Positions 32,814-42,590 are shown, counted from the first letter of the stretch. The stretch: 64,000 bases of DNA from Mixophyes australis (GCA_036250195.1 JAVHZZ010000001.1:380911907-380975906), one strand, 5' to 3'. A program made the numbers and translations. Notes: a model not told the origin generated them from the sequence alone.

Positions 32814-35810
32814 CTACTGAGGCAAGATGTCGTCCTCATCCTCAACCTCTGATTCCTCTCCCCCTACAGTGTGTACTTCCTCCTCATCACACATTATCAA
32901 TTCGTCCCCGCTGGACTCCACAACCACAGGTCCCTCTGTAGTATCTGGAGGGCAGTGCTGTACTTCATTGAGGAATTGATTATTCATTTTTATAAACATC
33001 ATTTTTTCAACGTTGTGAGGAAGCAACCTCCTTCGCCGCTCACTGACCAGGTTCCCCGCTGCACTAAAAACTCTTTCCGAGTACACACTGGAGGGGGGAC
33101 AACTCAGGTAAAATAGAGCCAGTTTGTACAGGGGCTTCCAAACTGCCTTTTTTCCCTGCCAGTAACAATATGGACTGTCTGACATGTCTACTTGGATGGT
33201 GTCAGCAAAGTAATCATCCACAATTTTTTCTATTGTCACAGCATCCAATGCAGCGAGAGTAGACATGTCTGCAATGGTTGGCAGGTCCTTCAGTCCGGAC
33301 CAGATGTTATCAGCATCCCCGCCAGTGCCTCTTTTGGGAAAACTGAGCTTTTTCCTCGCAGCCATAGATGTGGAAGAAAATGAGGGTGGAGCTGTTGGCA
33401 TGTCACGGTCCTCTTCAGAGGACAATCTCCTGACCAGCAGGTCTTTGCACCGCTGTAGACTTGTGTCCGCCGGAAACAGAGACACAACATACGCTTTAAA
33501 CCGAGGATCGAGCACGGTGGCCAGAATGTATTCCTCTGACTTTAAAAGAGTGACCACCCTCGGATCCTGGCAAAGCGTACGAAGGGCTACATCCACAAGA
33601 GCTACATGCTTGCTGTAATCGCAATGGCTTACCAGCTCCTCCCTCACTTTCTCCAGCTGCTTCTGCAACAGCCTGATCAGGGGAATGACCTGACTCAAGC
33701 TGGCAGTGTCGGAACTGACTTCTCGTGTGGCAAGTTCAAATGGCTGCAGAACCTTGCACAACACGGAAATCAGTCTCCACTGCGCTTGACTCAGGCGCAT
33801 CCCCACTCCTTTGCCTATGTCGTAGGTGGCTGTGTAGGCCTGAATGGCCTTTTGCTGCTCCTCCATCCTCTGCAGCATATAGAGGGTGGAGTTCCAGCGC
33901 GTCACAGCCTCTTGTTTGAGGTGATGGCAGGGCAGGTTCAAGCTTTTTTGATGTGCCTCTAGTCTGCGGTAGGCACTGGCTGAATGCCGAAAGTGTCCAG
34001 CAATTTTGCGGGCCACCGCAAGCATCTCCTGCACACCCCTGTCACTCTTGAGGTAATGCTGCACCACCAAATTAATGGTGTGGGCAAAACATGGGACGTG
34101 CTGGAAATTGCCCATATTTAATGCCCGCACAATGTTACTGGCATTGTCTGACACCACAAATCCCCATGAGAGTCTAAGTGGGGTAAGCCACTGGGAGATA
34201 ATTTCCCTCATTTTCTCTAATATGTTGTCAGCGTTGTGCCTCTTATTAAAGCCTGTAATGCACAATGTTGCCTGCCTTTGCATGAGCAGCCATTTTGTAG
34301 ATGCTGCTACTGATGCAGCTGTTGCTGTTGCTGCGGAAGGGGATGCATCAACCCAGTGGGCTGTCACAGTCATATAGTCCTTCGTTTGCCCAGAACCACT
34401 TGTCCACATGTCCGTGGTTAAGTGGACAGTGGGTACAACCGCATTTTTAAGAGCACTGAGGACACTTGATCGTACTTCTCTGTATATTTTTGGTATCGCC
34501 TGCCTAGTGAAGTGGAATCTCGAGGGGATTTGGTACCGGGGACACAATACCTCCATCAACCCTCTAAATCCCACTCCACTGATGGCGGACACCGGGCGCA
34601 CGTCTAACACCAACATTGCAGTTACAGCCGCAGTTATACGCTTTGCAATAGGGTGACTACTATCGTATTTGGTGGTCATGGCAAACGACTGTTGGACGGT
34701 CAATTGTTTGGTGAAAGACTTAGCGGTCTTACGACTTCCCCTCTGGGAAGATGACCGACTAACAGCAGCAACAGCAGCAGTGGCAGTAGTAGGCGTACCG
34801 CTGCAGGATTCCTCGGATGAATCCCGTATTGAGGAGGACTCAGTCTGGCTGCTGACTTGGGCTGCAGGACTGAATCTGATGGAGATTGTGGAGGAAGTTG
34901 ACGAGGAGGGTGTTGCTGGTGTGTATCCAACTGGACCACGGGATTTAGGTGTCCCTGTACCGATGAGGGTCCTAGCCCCAGTTCCTGAACTAACCACTGA
35001 ACTATGAAGGTTATTCAGGTGACGTATAAGGGAGGATGTTCCTAGGTGGGCAAGATCCTTACCCCTGCTTATTTGAGCTTTACATAAGCTACATATTGCC
35101 ATACATTGGTTGTCTGGATTTGGATAAAAATAACTCCAGACCGAAGAGGTGCATTTTTTGGTCTTCTGACCAGGCATGACGATGGGCTTTTTCATCCCAT
35201 GGACATCAGCTGTTTCCCCCCCTGGTGCCTCATTTACAATAACCACATCACCATCCTCATCATCAAGTTCCTCCACAGCGCCAGCTACATCATCAATAGC
35301 CTCCTCCCGAGCCACCTCTTCCCGTACAGTGATGGGAAGGTCAGGCTTGACAACCACCAACACGCTTGGACTCGCCTTGGGGATTTGTGATAATTTCTCT
35401 TTAGAAGGCAGAGTTGTTTGCTGTTTTGTTGCTGACAGCATAACTCTCTTCAATTTTTTGTAGGGGGGGGGAGGAGGAGGAGGGCTAAGATCCGTGGGTG
35501 ATGCTGAACCACTAGTCATGAACACGGGCCAGGGCCTAAGCCGTTCCTTGCCACTCCGTGTCGTAAATGGCATATTGGCAACTTTACGTTTCTCCTCAGA
35601 TGATTTTAAGTTTCTCTTTTTGCTACTTTTTCTTAACTTGGGCTTTTTGGATTTTACATGCCCGGTACTACGAGATTGGGCATCGGGCTTGGAAGACGAC
35701 GTTGATGGCATTTCATCGTCTATGTCATGACTAGTGGCAGCAGCTTCAGCATTAGGAGGAAGTGGGTCTTGATCTTTCCCTACTTTATCCTCCAAATTTT
35801 TGGTCTCCAT
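32814..35810 (-). CDS. hAT-family (Ac-type) transposase with BED zinc finger, intact
   Basis: Cut-and-paste transposase acting in the nucleus on the element's own ends. Start chosen at ATG 35810-35808 (METKNLEDK), in strong context (A at -3, G at +4); the frame extends four codons upstream only to a GTG. 998 codons, stop TAG at 32816-32814, no internal stop. Domains in order: an acidic/basic low-complexity head with a lysine-rich putative nuclear signal at about 53-76; a proline run at 110-116; a BED finger at about 222-270 with C240, C243, H264, H269; the hAT core with D467 (TTDMWTS), D555 (VSDNAS) and the C574/H577 pair (CFAHTINLVVQ); W639 (VTRWNST); and a C-terminal dimerisation region with E912 in SVYSERVFSAAGNLVSERR. 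The acidic tail ends DEDDILPQ. The three catalytic acids and the zinc ligands are all present. It could instead be a domesticated ZBED-type gene, but the surrounding intact transposon ends argue for a transposase. Confidence 0.94.
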   Translation of the reverse strand: METKNLEDKVGKDQDPLPPNAEAAATSHDIDDEMPSTSSSKPDAQSRSTGHVKSKKPKLRKSSKKRNLKSSEEKRKVANMPFTTRSGKERLRPWPVFMTSGSASPTDLSPPPPPPPYKKLKRVMLSATKQQTTLPSKEKLSQIPKASPSVLVVVKPDLPITVREEVAREEAIDDVAGAVEELDDEDGDVVIVNEAPGGETADVHGMKKPIVMPGQKTKKCTSSVWSYFYPNPDNQCMAICSLCKAQISRGKDLAHLGTSSLIRHLNNLHSSVVSSGTGARTLIGTGTPKSRGPVGYTPATPSSSTSSTISIRFSPAAQVSSQTESSSIRDSSEESCSGTPTTATAAVAAVSRSSSQRGSRKTAKSFTKQLTVQQSFAMTTKYDSSHPIAKRITAAVTAMLVLDVRPVSAISGVGFRGLMEVLCPRYQIPSRFHFTRQAIPKIYREVRSSVLSALKNAVVPTVHLTTDMWTSGSGQTKDYMTVTAHWVDASPSAATATAASVAASTKWLLMQRQATLCITGFNKRHNADNILEKMREIISQWLTPLRLSWGFVVSDNASNIVRALNMGNFQHVPCFAHTINLVVQHYLKSDRGVQEMLAVARKIAGHFRHSASAYRRLEAHQKSLNLPCHHLKQEAVTRWNSTLYMLQRMEEQQKAIQAYTATYDIGKGVGMRLSQAQWRLISVLCKVLQPFELATREVSSDTASLSQVIPLIRLLQKQLEKVREELVSHCDYSKHVALVDVALRTLCQDPRVVTLLKSEEYILATVLDPRFKAYVVSLFPADTSLQRCKDLLVRRLSSEEDRDMPTAPPSFSSTSMAARKKLSFPKRGTGGDADNIWSGLKDLPTIADMSTLAALDAVTIEKIVDDYFADTIQVDMSDSPYCYWQGKKAVWKPLYKLALFYLSCPPSSVYSERVFSAAGNLVSERRRRLLPHNVEKMMFIKMNNQFLNEVQHCPPDTTEGPVVVESSGDELIMCDEEEVHTVGGEESEVEDEDDILPQ

Positions 35811-36730
35811 TATATGTAGCACAAGATACTGCAGAATGTGTGAACTTGGTAATATTGCAGTACCAATGGACTTATACTGCTGGATTGGTTTTGCAAATTT
35901 GGTTATAATTATTATATTTTTTTTTTATTTTATTTTTTTTACTTTTTTCTTATTTTTAAAAAACTTGGGAATAGTGGGGAAATAACTATGCCCTTAGAAG
36001 CACAGAGCACAGGACACAGCACCACTGGACTGAACAGGACACGGCACAGGACCCAGCAGCACTACGGAACTCAGCAGGACAGAGCACAGGACACAGCACC
36101 ACTGGACTGATACTGCAGAATGTGTGAACTTGGTAATATTGCAGTACCAATGGACTTATAATGCTGGATTGGTTTTGCAAATTTGGTTATAATTATTATA
36201 TATTTTTTTTTTTTTAAATTTTTTATTATTTTTTACTTTTTTATTTTTTAAAAACTTGGGAATAATGGGGAAAAAACTATGCCCTTAGAAGCACAGAGCA
36301 CAGGACACAGCACCACTGGACTGAACAGGACACGGCACAGGATCCAGCAGCACTACGGAACTCAGCAGGACAGAGCACAGGACACAGCACCACTGGACTG
36401 ATACTGCAGAATGTGTAAACTTTGTAATATTGCAGTACCACTGGACTTTTACTGCTGAATGTGTGAACTTGGTAATATTGCAGTACCAATGGGCTTATAC
36501 TGCAGGATTGGTTGTGAAAATTTTGTGGTAATTAAAAAATATTAAAGTAGTTTTTGGTATTTTTTAAAATAACTTTTTTTTATTTTTTTAAACACAGGGG
36601 AATATTGGGGAAATAACTATGCCCTTAGAAGCACAGAGCACAGGACACAGCACCACTGGACTGAACAGGACACAGCACAGGACCCAGCAGCACCACTGAC
36701 CTCAGAAGGACAGAGCACAGCACACAGCAC
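35811..36730. repeat. Leader repeats of the hAT, about 290-340 bp units
   Basis: 'actatgcccttagaagcaca' recurs near 35985, 36277 and 36617 (spacing 292 and 340), each followed by 'gcacaggacacagcacc' repeats and 'actgatactgcagaatgtg'. The copies lie between the putative promoter and the transposase start, so they would form most of the 5' untranslated region or an intron. Confidence 0.9.
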
Positions 36731-36744
36731 CACTGGACTGATAC

Positions 36745-36885
36745 TGCAGAACACAGCACAGCACAGCACAGCACAGCACAGCACTAAACAGCACAGCACA
36801 GCACAGCACTAAACAGCACAGAACTAAACAGCACAGAACTAAACAGCACAGAACTAAACAGCACAGAACTAAACAGCACAGAGGA
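36745..36885. repeat. CAGCA-rich short tandem repeat
   Basis: First (agcac)n, then repeats of 'agcacagaactaaac'. The Cys-Leu-Val ORFs on the minus strand are artefacts of it. Confidence 0.93.
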
Positions 36886-36928
36886 CCACCTAACACACCC
36901 TCCCTCTACCCTGATCAATGCCCGAGTG

Positions 36929-36939
36929 AAGATGGCGGC
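36929..36939 (-). promoter_or_regulatory. YY1-type motif AAGATGGCGGC near the predicted start site
   Basis: AAGATGGCGGC (plus strand) is an exact match to the long YY1 consensus. It lies about 12-30 bp downstream, in gene direction, of the TATA box at 36960-36951, where transcription should start. YY1 sites at +1 to +30 are known in many vertebrate promoters and some LINEs; use here is inference. Confidence 0.5.
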
Positions 36940-36950
36940 GACTAGCGGGG

Positions 36951-36960
36951 AATTTATAGG
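36951..36960 (-). promoter_or_regulatory. TATA box of the hAT transposase gene
   Basis: Minus strand cctataaatt, about 160 bp inside the right terminus, pointing toward the transposase. It is followed in gene direction by a GC-rich stretch with the YY1-type motif. Confidence 0.6.
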
Positions 36961-37099
36961 ATCCGAGTATCGCGAGATCCGACAACGGGATTATGAGTCA
37001 GAGCCTCAGTTTCACTTTTGAATTTGGCGCCAATACCCGGATCTGTCTCGGATCCGACTCGGATCCGCAACGTTCGGGTGGGCTCGGATTTCAAAAATC

Positions 37100-37123
37100 C
37101 GAGTGCGCTCATCCCTAATATAT

Positions 37124-37125
<2 letters not shown>
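37100..37125. repeat. Right terminal repeat and target duplication of the large hAT
   Basis: The terminus is CATCCCTA at 37110-37117 (inverse TAGGGATG), preceded by 'ggatttcaaaaatccgagtg'. The octamer atatatac at 37118-37125 matches the left flank. Just inside are several cggatc/gatccg motifs, candidate transposase-binding sites. Confidence 0.85.
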
Positions 37126-37172
<47 letters not shown>

Positions 37173-37205
37173 GATATAGATATACAAACACACATACATA
37201 TATGT
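37118..37205. repeat. (TA)n microsatellite with ACACAT extension
   Basis: Right part of the TA tract into which the hAT inserted; it continues the tract at 29651-29672. Confidence 0.95.
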
Positions 37206-38129
37206 GTGTGTTACTTGTGTGTAAAATATTTAGCCTTGAACAGCAAATATTACATTTAAGTGTATTAAAATCACAATCTGGAATTCCCATATGGATTTAT
37301 AGTTGCTCATACCTCACCTGCAATGAACGGGCTGTGACAGATACAAATCTTCAACTTTGGGTTTCGATATACAAACATATTATGTTTACTGTTACAATGA
37401 CAAATGAACTGTTTTCTGTTGTAATGTGTTCCAATAAATACATTCTTATTTTCGTGCAGTGCCTTACAGATGTCTGTTTTATAAATTGAAATCAATTTGC
37501 TTTGGGAATTATACCTGGATAAAAAAACTGGCAGACAGATTGGATACAGATGGGGTCATTTAATAACTGGAAAATATGTGGAGGCACAGTGTAAAAATTG
37601 TTCTTCTTACTTTGTAGTGTTACACATATTTTGTACAGTTATTTTTGCTTTTATGGACATGCACATAGATTAACACAAGAAAGATTTCATTCGTGGTGAG
37701 GGAAACACATTTTTACTTTTCATGATGGGCAGACATGGCCAGAAAATACTTGCTCACTGAAGTCGTACAAAATAACTTCAGTGTTATCCCAGAATCATAT
37801 AAAATATGTAGGTCTATTAAAAATTACATTTAATTAAAAATATTAAACATAATATACCAGCTGGCATAAAAAAGCTAAACCTCATTTATCTGAATACATT
37901 CACTTTCTTTTCCATAGTAAGTTTTAGCTTGAAATATTATATCGTATAGTGTATAGTATATTCTACCAAAGGAACAATAATGGCAGCAGTGGTTTAGCTG
38001 AATGGGATTTATCACATATTTAGAAGTCTTTAGGAAAAACTATTATAGAGGCTATTTTGCGTAAGTATATATCGCAGGTGTAGTTCTCAAGCACTGTATG
38101 TGTTTCAAGGGTTCTCAATGCAATGTCCA
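37206..38129. other. No recognisable feature
   Basis: AT-rich sequence with no motif-bearing ORF. It forms the left boundary of the DIRS-like element. Confidence 0.5.
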
Positions 38130-39018
38130 CTGTACTGCAGCTGCTCCTATTCTAAAGGAATGAGTCCCATAATCCGCCCTATTCAAACCAAGCTTTGCAG
38201 CGCACTTCTTAGAGACAGTTGAAAACTGGTACTTTATAAGGGGGTACCCATTACGGTGCCTAAGCCAATTACTACCGGGGGTGGGGGCCATGTCCCTATA
38301 CAACCTAGCTAGCTCAACTGGACAAACTGCACTGTCTCTATTGCGATGCAAGGAAATCCACCGCCCTCTACCCAACGGATCCGTCTTTGATCTATGTATT
38401 TTACACGCTATGTTATCGTTTTTTACCACGACATTCTTACTAAGTAACCCGACCCAATTGCCAGTCTGGAAGACACCACCAACTCGCTTATTCTGAATGC
38501 CTCGAAAAAAGCCATAGCAAACGACAACCTAAACAAAGCTGTCTCAAAAGCATCGCTAGCAACTGCAGGGATAATATTAATAAGACCAGCCAACAATAGT
38601 TTATCAATGGGCCTACGTCTGTCTTCCACCGCAGGGGAAATCCTAGCCCAACCCCTTAATGCTCTGCAAACCAAAACCTGCTTAGTAACATCCCGACAAC
38701 TGTGCAACTGCAGAAAAAGGAAATACCTGCCAAAGCCGACACCATATAGGCCTTTGATTTACCCACATGAAAACAATGCCACACAAAAGACAGTATACGC
38801 TGCTGATCGGTCTTACCTTCGGCCTCCCTTGATGAACAAAACCCTTCCCATGATGACCAAGCCTCCTGATATTTCTTCAAGGTACTCTTCGCTACCAAGG
38901 TCCATCGCGCTGCTTCGCTTTGCAAGGTCCACTGTACCGGCCTTATAATCTGCCAGACAAAATCAGGGCATGAAACACCAATCTCATTAGCCCCAGGGGC
39001 TAGCGAACGAAACTTCAA
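38130..39018 (-). pseudogene. DIRS tyrosine recombinase, broken and lacking its catalytic tyrosine
   Basis: Would integrate the circular cDNA by strand exchange. Three frames cover it: the N-terminal core-binding part (39018-38656, with STLKKYQEAWSSWEGFC), the start of the catalytic domain (38707-38423, with EAFRISELV carrying the first arginine), and its end (38429-38115, with a SKTDPLGRG lysine region and THSFRIGAA, the HxxR box). After RIGAAA the sequence changes abruptly at about 38130, so the region with the nucleophilic tyrosine is missing. Frameshifts lie near 38680-38710 and 38425. It follows the RNase H region by two codons in the same frame, after a stop. Confidence 0.85.
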
Positions 39019-39543
39019 TCACTCAAATCTAGACAAAGCGTCCGCAATCCCATTATCAGACCCAGGCACGTGTATCGCCCTAAAGGCAATGTTAAACGAA
39101 AAGCATTTGTATACCAAATGCCTCAATAACCTCAGCGCCGGAGGAGAGGTAGCCTTCTGATTATTGATAGCATGCACCACCACCAAATTATCACGCCAGA
39201 AAACTATACTTCTATTGCTAAGGCGATTACCCCACTATTCCATTGCCACAATAATTGGGAACAATTCCAGCAACAGGAGATTCCTCGTTAGACCTTCCTG
39301 CCACCAAGATGGGGGCCACATGGCCGCACATAACTCCCCGTCCAGGTAAGCACCAAAACCAGACGAGCCAGCCGCTTACGTAAACAATTGAAGCTCCACA
39401 TTGTTGGCGGCAGGCGACATCCACAAATAAACCCCATTGAAGTTCTCCAAAAACAAACGCCACATGCCCAAATTGTCCTTAATCTCCTTGGATATCCTGA
39501 CCAGATGACGCGCTTTCGTAACCCCAACTGTAGCTCTCTCCAA
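39019..39543 (-). pseudogene. DIRS RNase H domain with stop replacing the first catalytic Asp
   Basis: Read continuously on the minus strand, the frame gives LFT, then TAA at 39378-39376 where the first active-site aspartate is expected, then AAGSSGFGAYLDGE, LLLLELFPI (glutamate), FWRDNLVVVHAIN (aspartate) and HVPGSDNGIADALSRF (last aspartate) before a terminal stop near 39020. One more internal stop (TAG) follows VAME. The remaining motif spacing is normal for DIRS/Ty3-like RNase H. The domain degrades the RNA strand during reverse transcription. Confidence 0.82.
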
Positions 39544-40149
39544 CTAACGGCAAAAAACCCTACCCATGGGGATAACACGACAAGCAAAGTTAAGTAGACC
39601 AAGCAGGGATTGAACTTGCTTTAACTGTACCTTACCCTCACCCTGCAACAAGTCAATCACACCCCTCAACTTAGCCCCTTTCTCCCTGGGCAGCCTGCAG
39701 CACCCTGCTCTGGTGTCAATTTCGATACCCAGGTATGACAATCTCTCCGCTGGACCTTCCGATTTGTCCGCGGCCACTGGAACTCCCATAACTCTAAACA
39801 ATGACTGAGCAGAAAACAACAAATCCTGACAAACCGTGGACCTACTTTGACCAATGAACAAGAAATCATCCAGGTAATGGGCCATACTTTGATGACCTGT
39901 CCCCGTAACAATACACCAATGCAGGAAATTGCTGAAACACTCGAAAAATGCGCAAGACACTGAACAGCCCATAGGCAAACATTTTTCCACATAATAACCA
40001 CCCGGCAAACGAAAACCCATGTATTTAAATGAAGATGGATACAAAGGCAGGAGCCTAAATGTTGACTCAATATCGAGCTTCGCCAGCAATGCCCTGGCCC
40101 GGTCTATTGGGATACCAACCGAGCCATTTATCCAGCTCTGACAACACAA
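39544..40149 (-). pseudogene. DIRS reverse transcriptase, N-terminal part deleted
   Basis: The open stretch carries AKLDIESTFRLLPLYP (first catalytic Asp region), GCSVSCAFFE, the active-site box HYLDDFLF, and DKSEGPAERLSYLGIEID. These are reverse transcriptase motifs from the palm onward. The N-terminal finger motifs normally found before AKxDIE are absent: the preceding sequence jumps from an LDKWLGWYPNR-like pre-RT motif directly to ALLAKLDIE. That points to an internal deletion plus a frameshift near 40090-40140. Start codon position is not meaningful. Confidence 0.88.
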
Positions 40150-41080
40150 TAGGAGAAAAAGCCTTAACGCACAGGAGCTCCTGAGGTGGGTCTGTCTGTG
40201 GTAGCTGGACCACTCCTCTTAGGACATTCTCTTCTGGGATGCACTCCTCCACACGCGGCACAGGCATGCTTAAACCTACAGGCCGCACTTCTGTCACAAT
40301 GACCCTCGTTATATGCAAAACAACTCCCTCGAAAGGGCTGGCCAGTTTATTCAGGAGTTGCCTCTGCCTCATTGCACCTGCATCACTCGCTCCCGATCTA
40401 GGCTGAGTAACCTCTAGCCACACCTCCACATCCTTACAACCCAAATCCATCACTAATAAACCATCTTGTTTCCTGCGAAATGCCTAGCCATAACGTCTCC
40501 ACATGTTACATCTAGAGCGGGCATATATCCCTTGTATCAAGACTATATATTTGATAATGTTCATGTGCTCCTCCGGCCTGCTCTCCAAATAACAGGCTGC
40601 AAATACCAGGAAACCCTTCAACCAACTGGCAAAACTTCTATAAACCTCCTCACCCACGCCAGAGCATGACATTGCCGCTGCTAAATCGTCCTTATCAGTG
40701 TTGGTAATGGCAAACATATCTACAAACCGGCCCATGCGTATCTTACCACGCACCCTGTTTCTAATGTCCCGCAGGACGGCTGTATTGGAACAGCGCACCA
40801 CATCATCACCCGTCAACCTGCTACTGAAGCTGTTATTCTCCACCCCCACTCGCCGGCGGGTACCACTCAACTTCCTCTCCAGCAGCCTTATTAACCTTAT
40901 GTCTGTGCTCATTGATCTAGCTGGAACCTCACTCTTAGAGGTAAGAGAGCCTGAATCAGAGCTCATACCCGACATCCCACTGGCATGCTCACCGACTGCC
41001 TCATGGCCCCCACCATCCACTCCTGATGATGCTCCTGCCACGACCGTAGTGACTTCCGAATAAGAAGCGCGCCTGGACAC
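40150..41080 (-). pseudogene. DIRS gag-like region, one in-frame TAG
   Basis: Minus-strand frame from 41080 encodes VDMFAITNTDKDDL ... VYRSFASWLKGFLVFAACYLE and a WRRYG segment, typical of the capsid-like region of DIRS/Ngaro elements (S-W-x-x-F, then W-x-x-Y). It is stopped by TAG at 40486-40484. The same frame resumes at once with AFRRKQDG and stays open to about 40067, so a single nonsense codon breaks this stretch. The family usually has an aspartate-glutamate after the tyrosine here, so the stop probably arose from GAG. Confidence 0.75.
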
Positions 41081-41239
41081 CCGCCCGATGACATATGTCT
41101 GGTCGAACCTGCAGAGGAGGAAACAGAAAGAGAGCTCCCTGGACCAGGAGCCTAGGACCCTGCAAGCAATGACGGTTCCGAATTATGCTCCAGTAATCTG
41201 GGCTCAGGAACCATAACCATACCAGCTTGCTGAATGGGA

Positions 41240-42081
41240 TTAACTAAATTTAAAGCGACCATGCAGGGTGCCTTGAGACTCCGCCAGGGAGGCAGCATGA
41301 CCCTGCCCTGAACCGGGACTCCCAGCCACCATCTGCACATTCCGAGAACCTAATGTCACTAAAGGGGCTAACGCGGATATCTGCGTGCAATAAGATCCTG
41401 AGAGAACGGAAGCAATGGAAACTGTGGAAGCAAAGGCACCTGTGGTTAAACGGCAAATACTGGGACAGGTAGGAACAGAAAAGTAGCGAGCATAGGCAGA
41501 GGGGGGGGGAGGATAGCAGGTAGTAAGGCCAAGGGTTGGGTCTGAAACTGAGTAAGGAAAGGGAGGGAGCCTTTGGTTATGCGGAGCCCGGTCGGAGGTA
41601 CCGCTCAGCCATGGGAAGGAAGGATGAGCGAATGGGGGGTAGGGCATGGGATTAGGACCCTGACCCGCAGACCAAGAAGTAGGGTGCCCTGCAAAAGATG
41701 GGTAGGATGTGGCTGAGTGGCCGGAAAGCAGAACAGGGGGGAAGGACGTGGGTGCCAGGCGGGGGGCCGAGGTGCCTTGGGGGAAAGCAGCCACTGGAGG
41801 CAATGAGAGGAGAGATAAGGGGCAGGGAAGGTAGATTGAGTACTGAGGAAGGGGTGGGGGAAAAAGGGAAGAGGTGAGAAATGCTGAAGCTGATGCGCAT
41901 GGGAAGGTGGAAGACAACTGTTGCTGTAGTGAGGCAGAGGTATCCCCAGGCTGGCCATTGGTATGGACCTCTGAGGCCCTGCAGGGGGGGGAGAACTGTC
42001 TGGCCTGAGAGAAACCTGAGTGGTGGGGGTATTTGTGTCCATGCCCTGTATTCCTAACGCTACAGGTAGAGTCTGGGACAC
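41240..42081 (-). pseudogene. Proline-rich N-terminal region of the DIRS first ORF
   Basis: Two overlapping minus-strand frames (42081-41605 and 41917-41240) encode Pro/Ser/Ala-rich sequence with repeated YPPF and PPLP phrases. Such low-complexity heads are common in DIRS gag proteins, and position supports this. No conserved domain is visible, and a compositionally biased spurious ORF cannot be excluded. Further stops separate it from the gag-like part. Confidence 0.5.
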
Positions 42082-42339
42082 AGGGGATGAAAATGTGTTA
42101 GGCAGGAGGGAGGGATTATTACCTATGCCCCCGCTAATATTGCTTCCCCCCCACTATGCTGGAAAACTGTCCTATTGGGGGGGTTAATAAGTAATATCAC
42201 TGGACCTTTAATTGTGCCTATATCAGCAGTGCCTGCAGCATCTTCCCCCCAGCCCCAATGACAGACTGGCGCTGGGGTGAGGGGGGATTTTCAACGGCCC
42301 TTAATGCATTGGTGGCAGTGGAAGAGAGGACGGGCGCTC

Positions 42340-42560
42340 CGGGCACACCCGAATGCAAAATGGTCACCGCCATCCCGGACTGCAACTGCGCATGCGCGGC
42401 CGGGTACACCCGCGCCTGTGCACGTGCGTCTGCGCCGAGCATGCGCAGACTCACTTATCGCCGCGACGGTCGCAGCGAACCCCCTTCTCCTCCTAGACCC
42501 CTTGCCTACGAGGAGGACGAGGGAATCACACAGCGGCGAGTCCTGGGTCTAGGCTCGCCA
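42340..42560. promoter_or_regulatory. CpG-rich patch with NRF-1-type sites
   Basis: TGCGCATGCGC at 42387-42397 matches the NRF-1 consensus, and GCATGCGCA occurs at 42439-42447. The surrounding 200 bp are far richer in CpG than the window as a whole. It lies upstream of the DIRS coding region on the minus strand, so it may be its internal promoter, or the edge of an unrelated host promoter. Confidence 0.45.
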
Positions 42561-42590
42561 CCTGGGGTTGGTTGCAGGAGGTGAAGCAGC

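Larger units (their letters stand above)
29673..37117 (-). mobile_element. Apparently complete autonomous Ac-type hAT transposon, 7.4 kb
   Basis: The element runs between inverted TAGGGATG ends with identical 8-bp flanks (atatatac). Its gene points left, so the 5' end is at 37117. In transcription order it holds: subterminal sequence with repeated cggatccgag-like motifs, a TATA box, a YY1-type site, a leader made of about 300-bp repeats, a 998-codon transposase, an unrelated-looking segment of about 370 bp, a 540-bp tandem array, and about 700 bp of diverged repeats before the left end. It is large for a hAT, and most of the extra length is repeats. The intact reading frame and matching flanks suggest recent insertion. 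Confidence 0.9.
38130..42590 (-). mobile_element. DIRS-like tyrosine-recombinase retrotransposon, decayed and 3'-truncated
   Basis: On the minus strand the order is: proline-rich/gag region, reverse transcriptase, RNase H, and tyrosine recombinase, the layout of DIRS-type elements, which integrate with a recombinase rather than an integrase. Recognisable domains span about 42.1 to 38.13 kb. The left end stops within the recombinase. The right boundary is uncertain; the GC-rich stretch to about 42.6 kb is included tentatively. No terminal repeats were identified. Frameshifts and stops make it inactive. Confidence 0.82.

Noticed and set aside
34075..35007. Plus-strand ORFs of 82-112 codons opposite the transposase gene
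   Set aside because: Antisense shadows of the intact transposase, without independent motifs.
35811..35822. Transposase starting four codons upstream at 35822
   Set aside because: That codon is GTG. The first ATG in frame is at 35810 and has a strong start context.
36617..36896. Cys/Leu/Val-rich minus-strand ORFs
   Set aside because: Translation of CAGCA-type short repeats in the hAT leader.
38130..42081. Endogenous retrovirus
   Set aside because: Has RT and RNase H, but a tyrosine recombinase in place of an integrase and no envelope or LTR pair, so a DIRS-type retrotransposon fits better.
42258..42584. Plus-strand 108- and 91-codon ORFs in the CpG-rich patch
   Set aside because: GC-rich DNA gives long open frames by chance. 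Two frames overlap and there is no motif.
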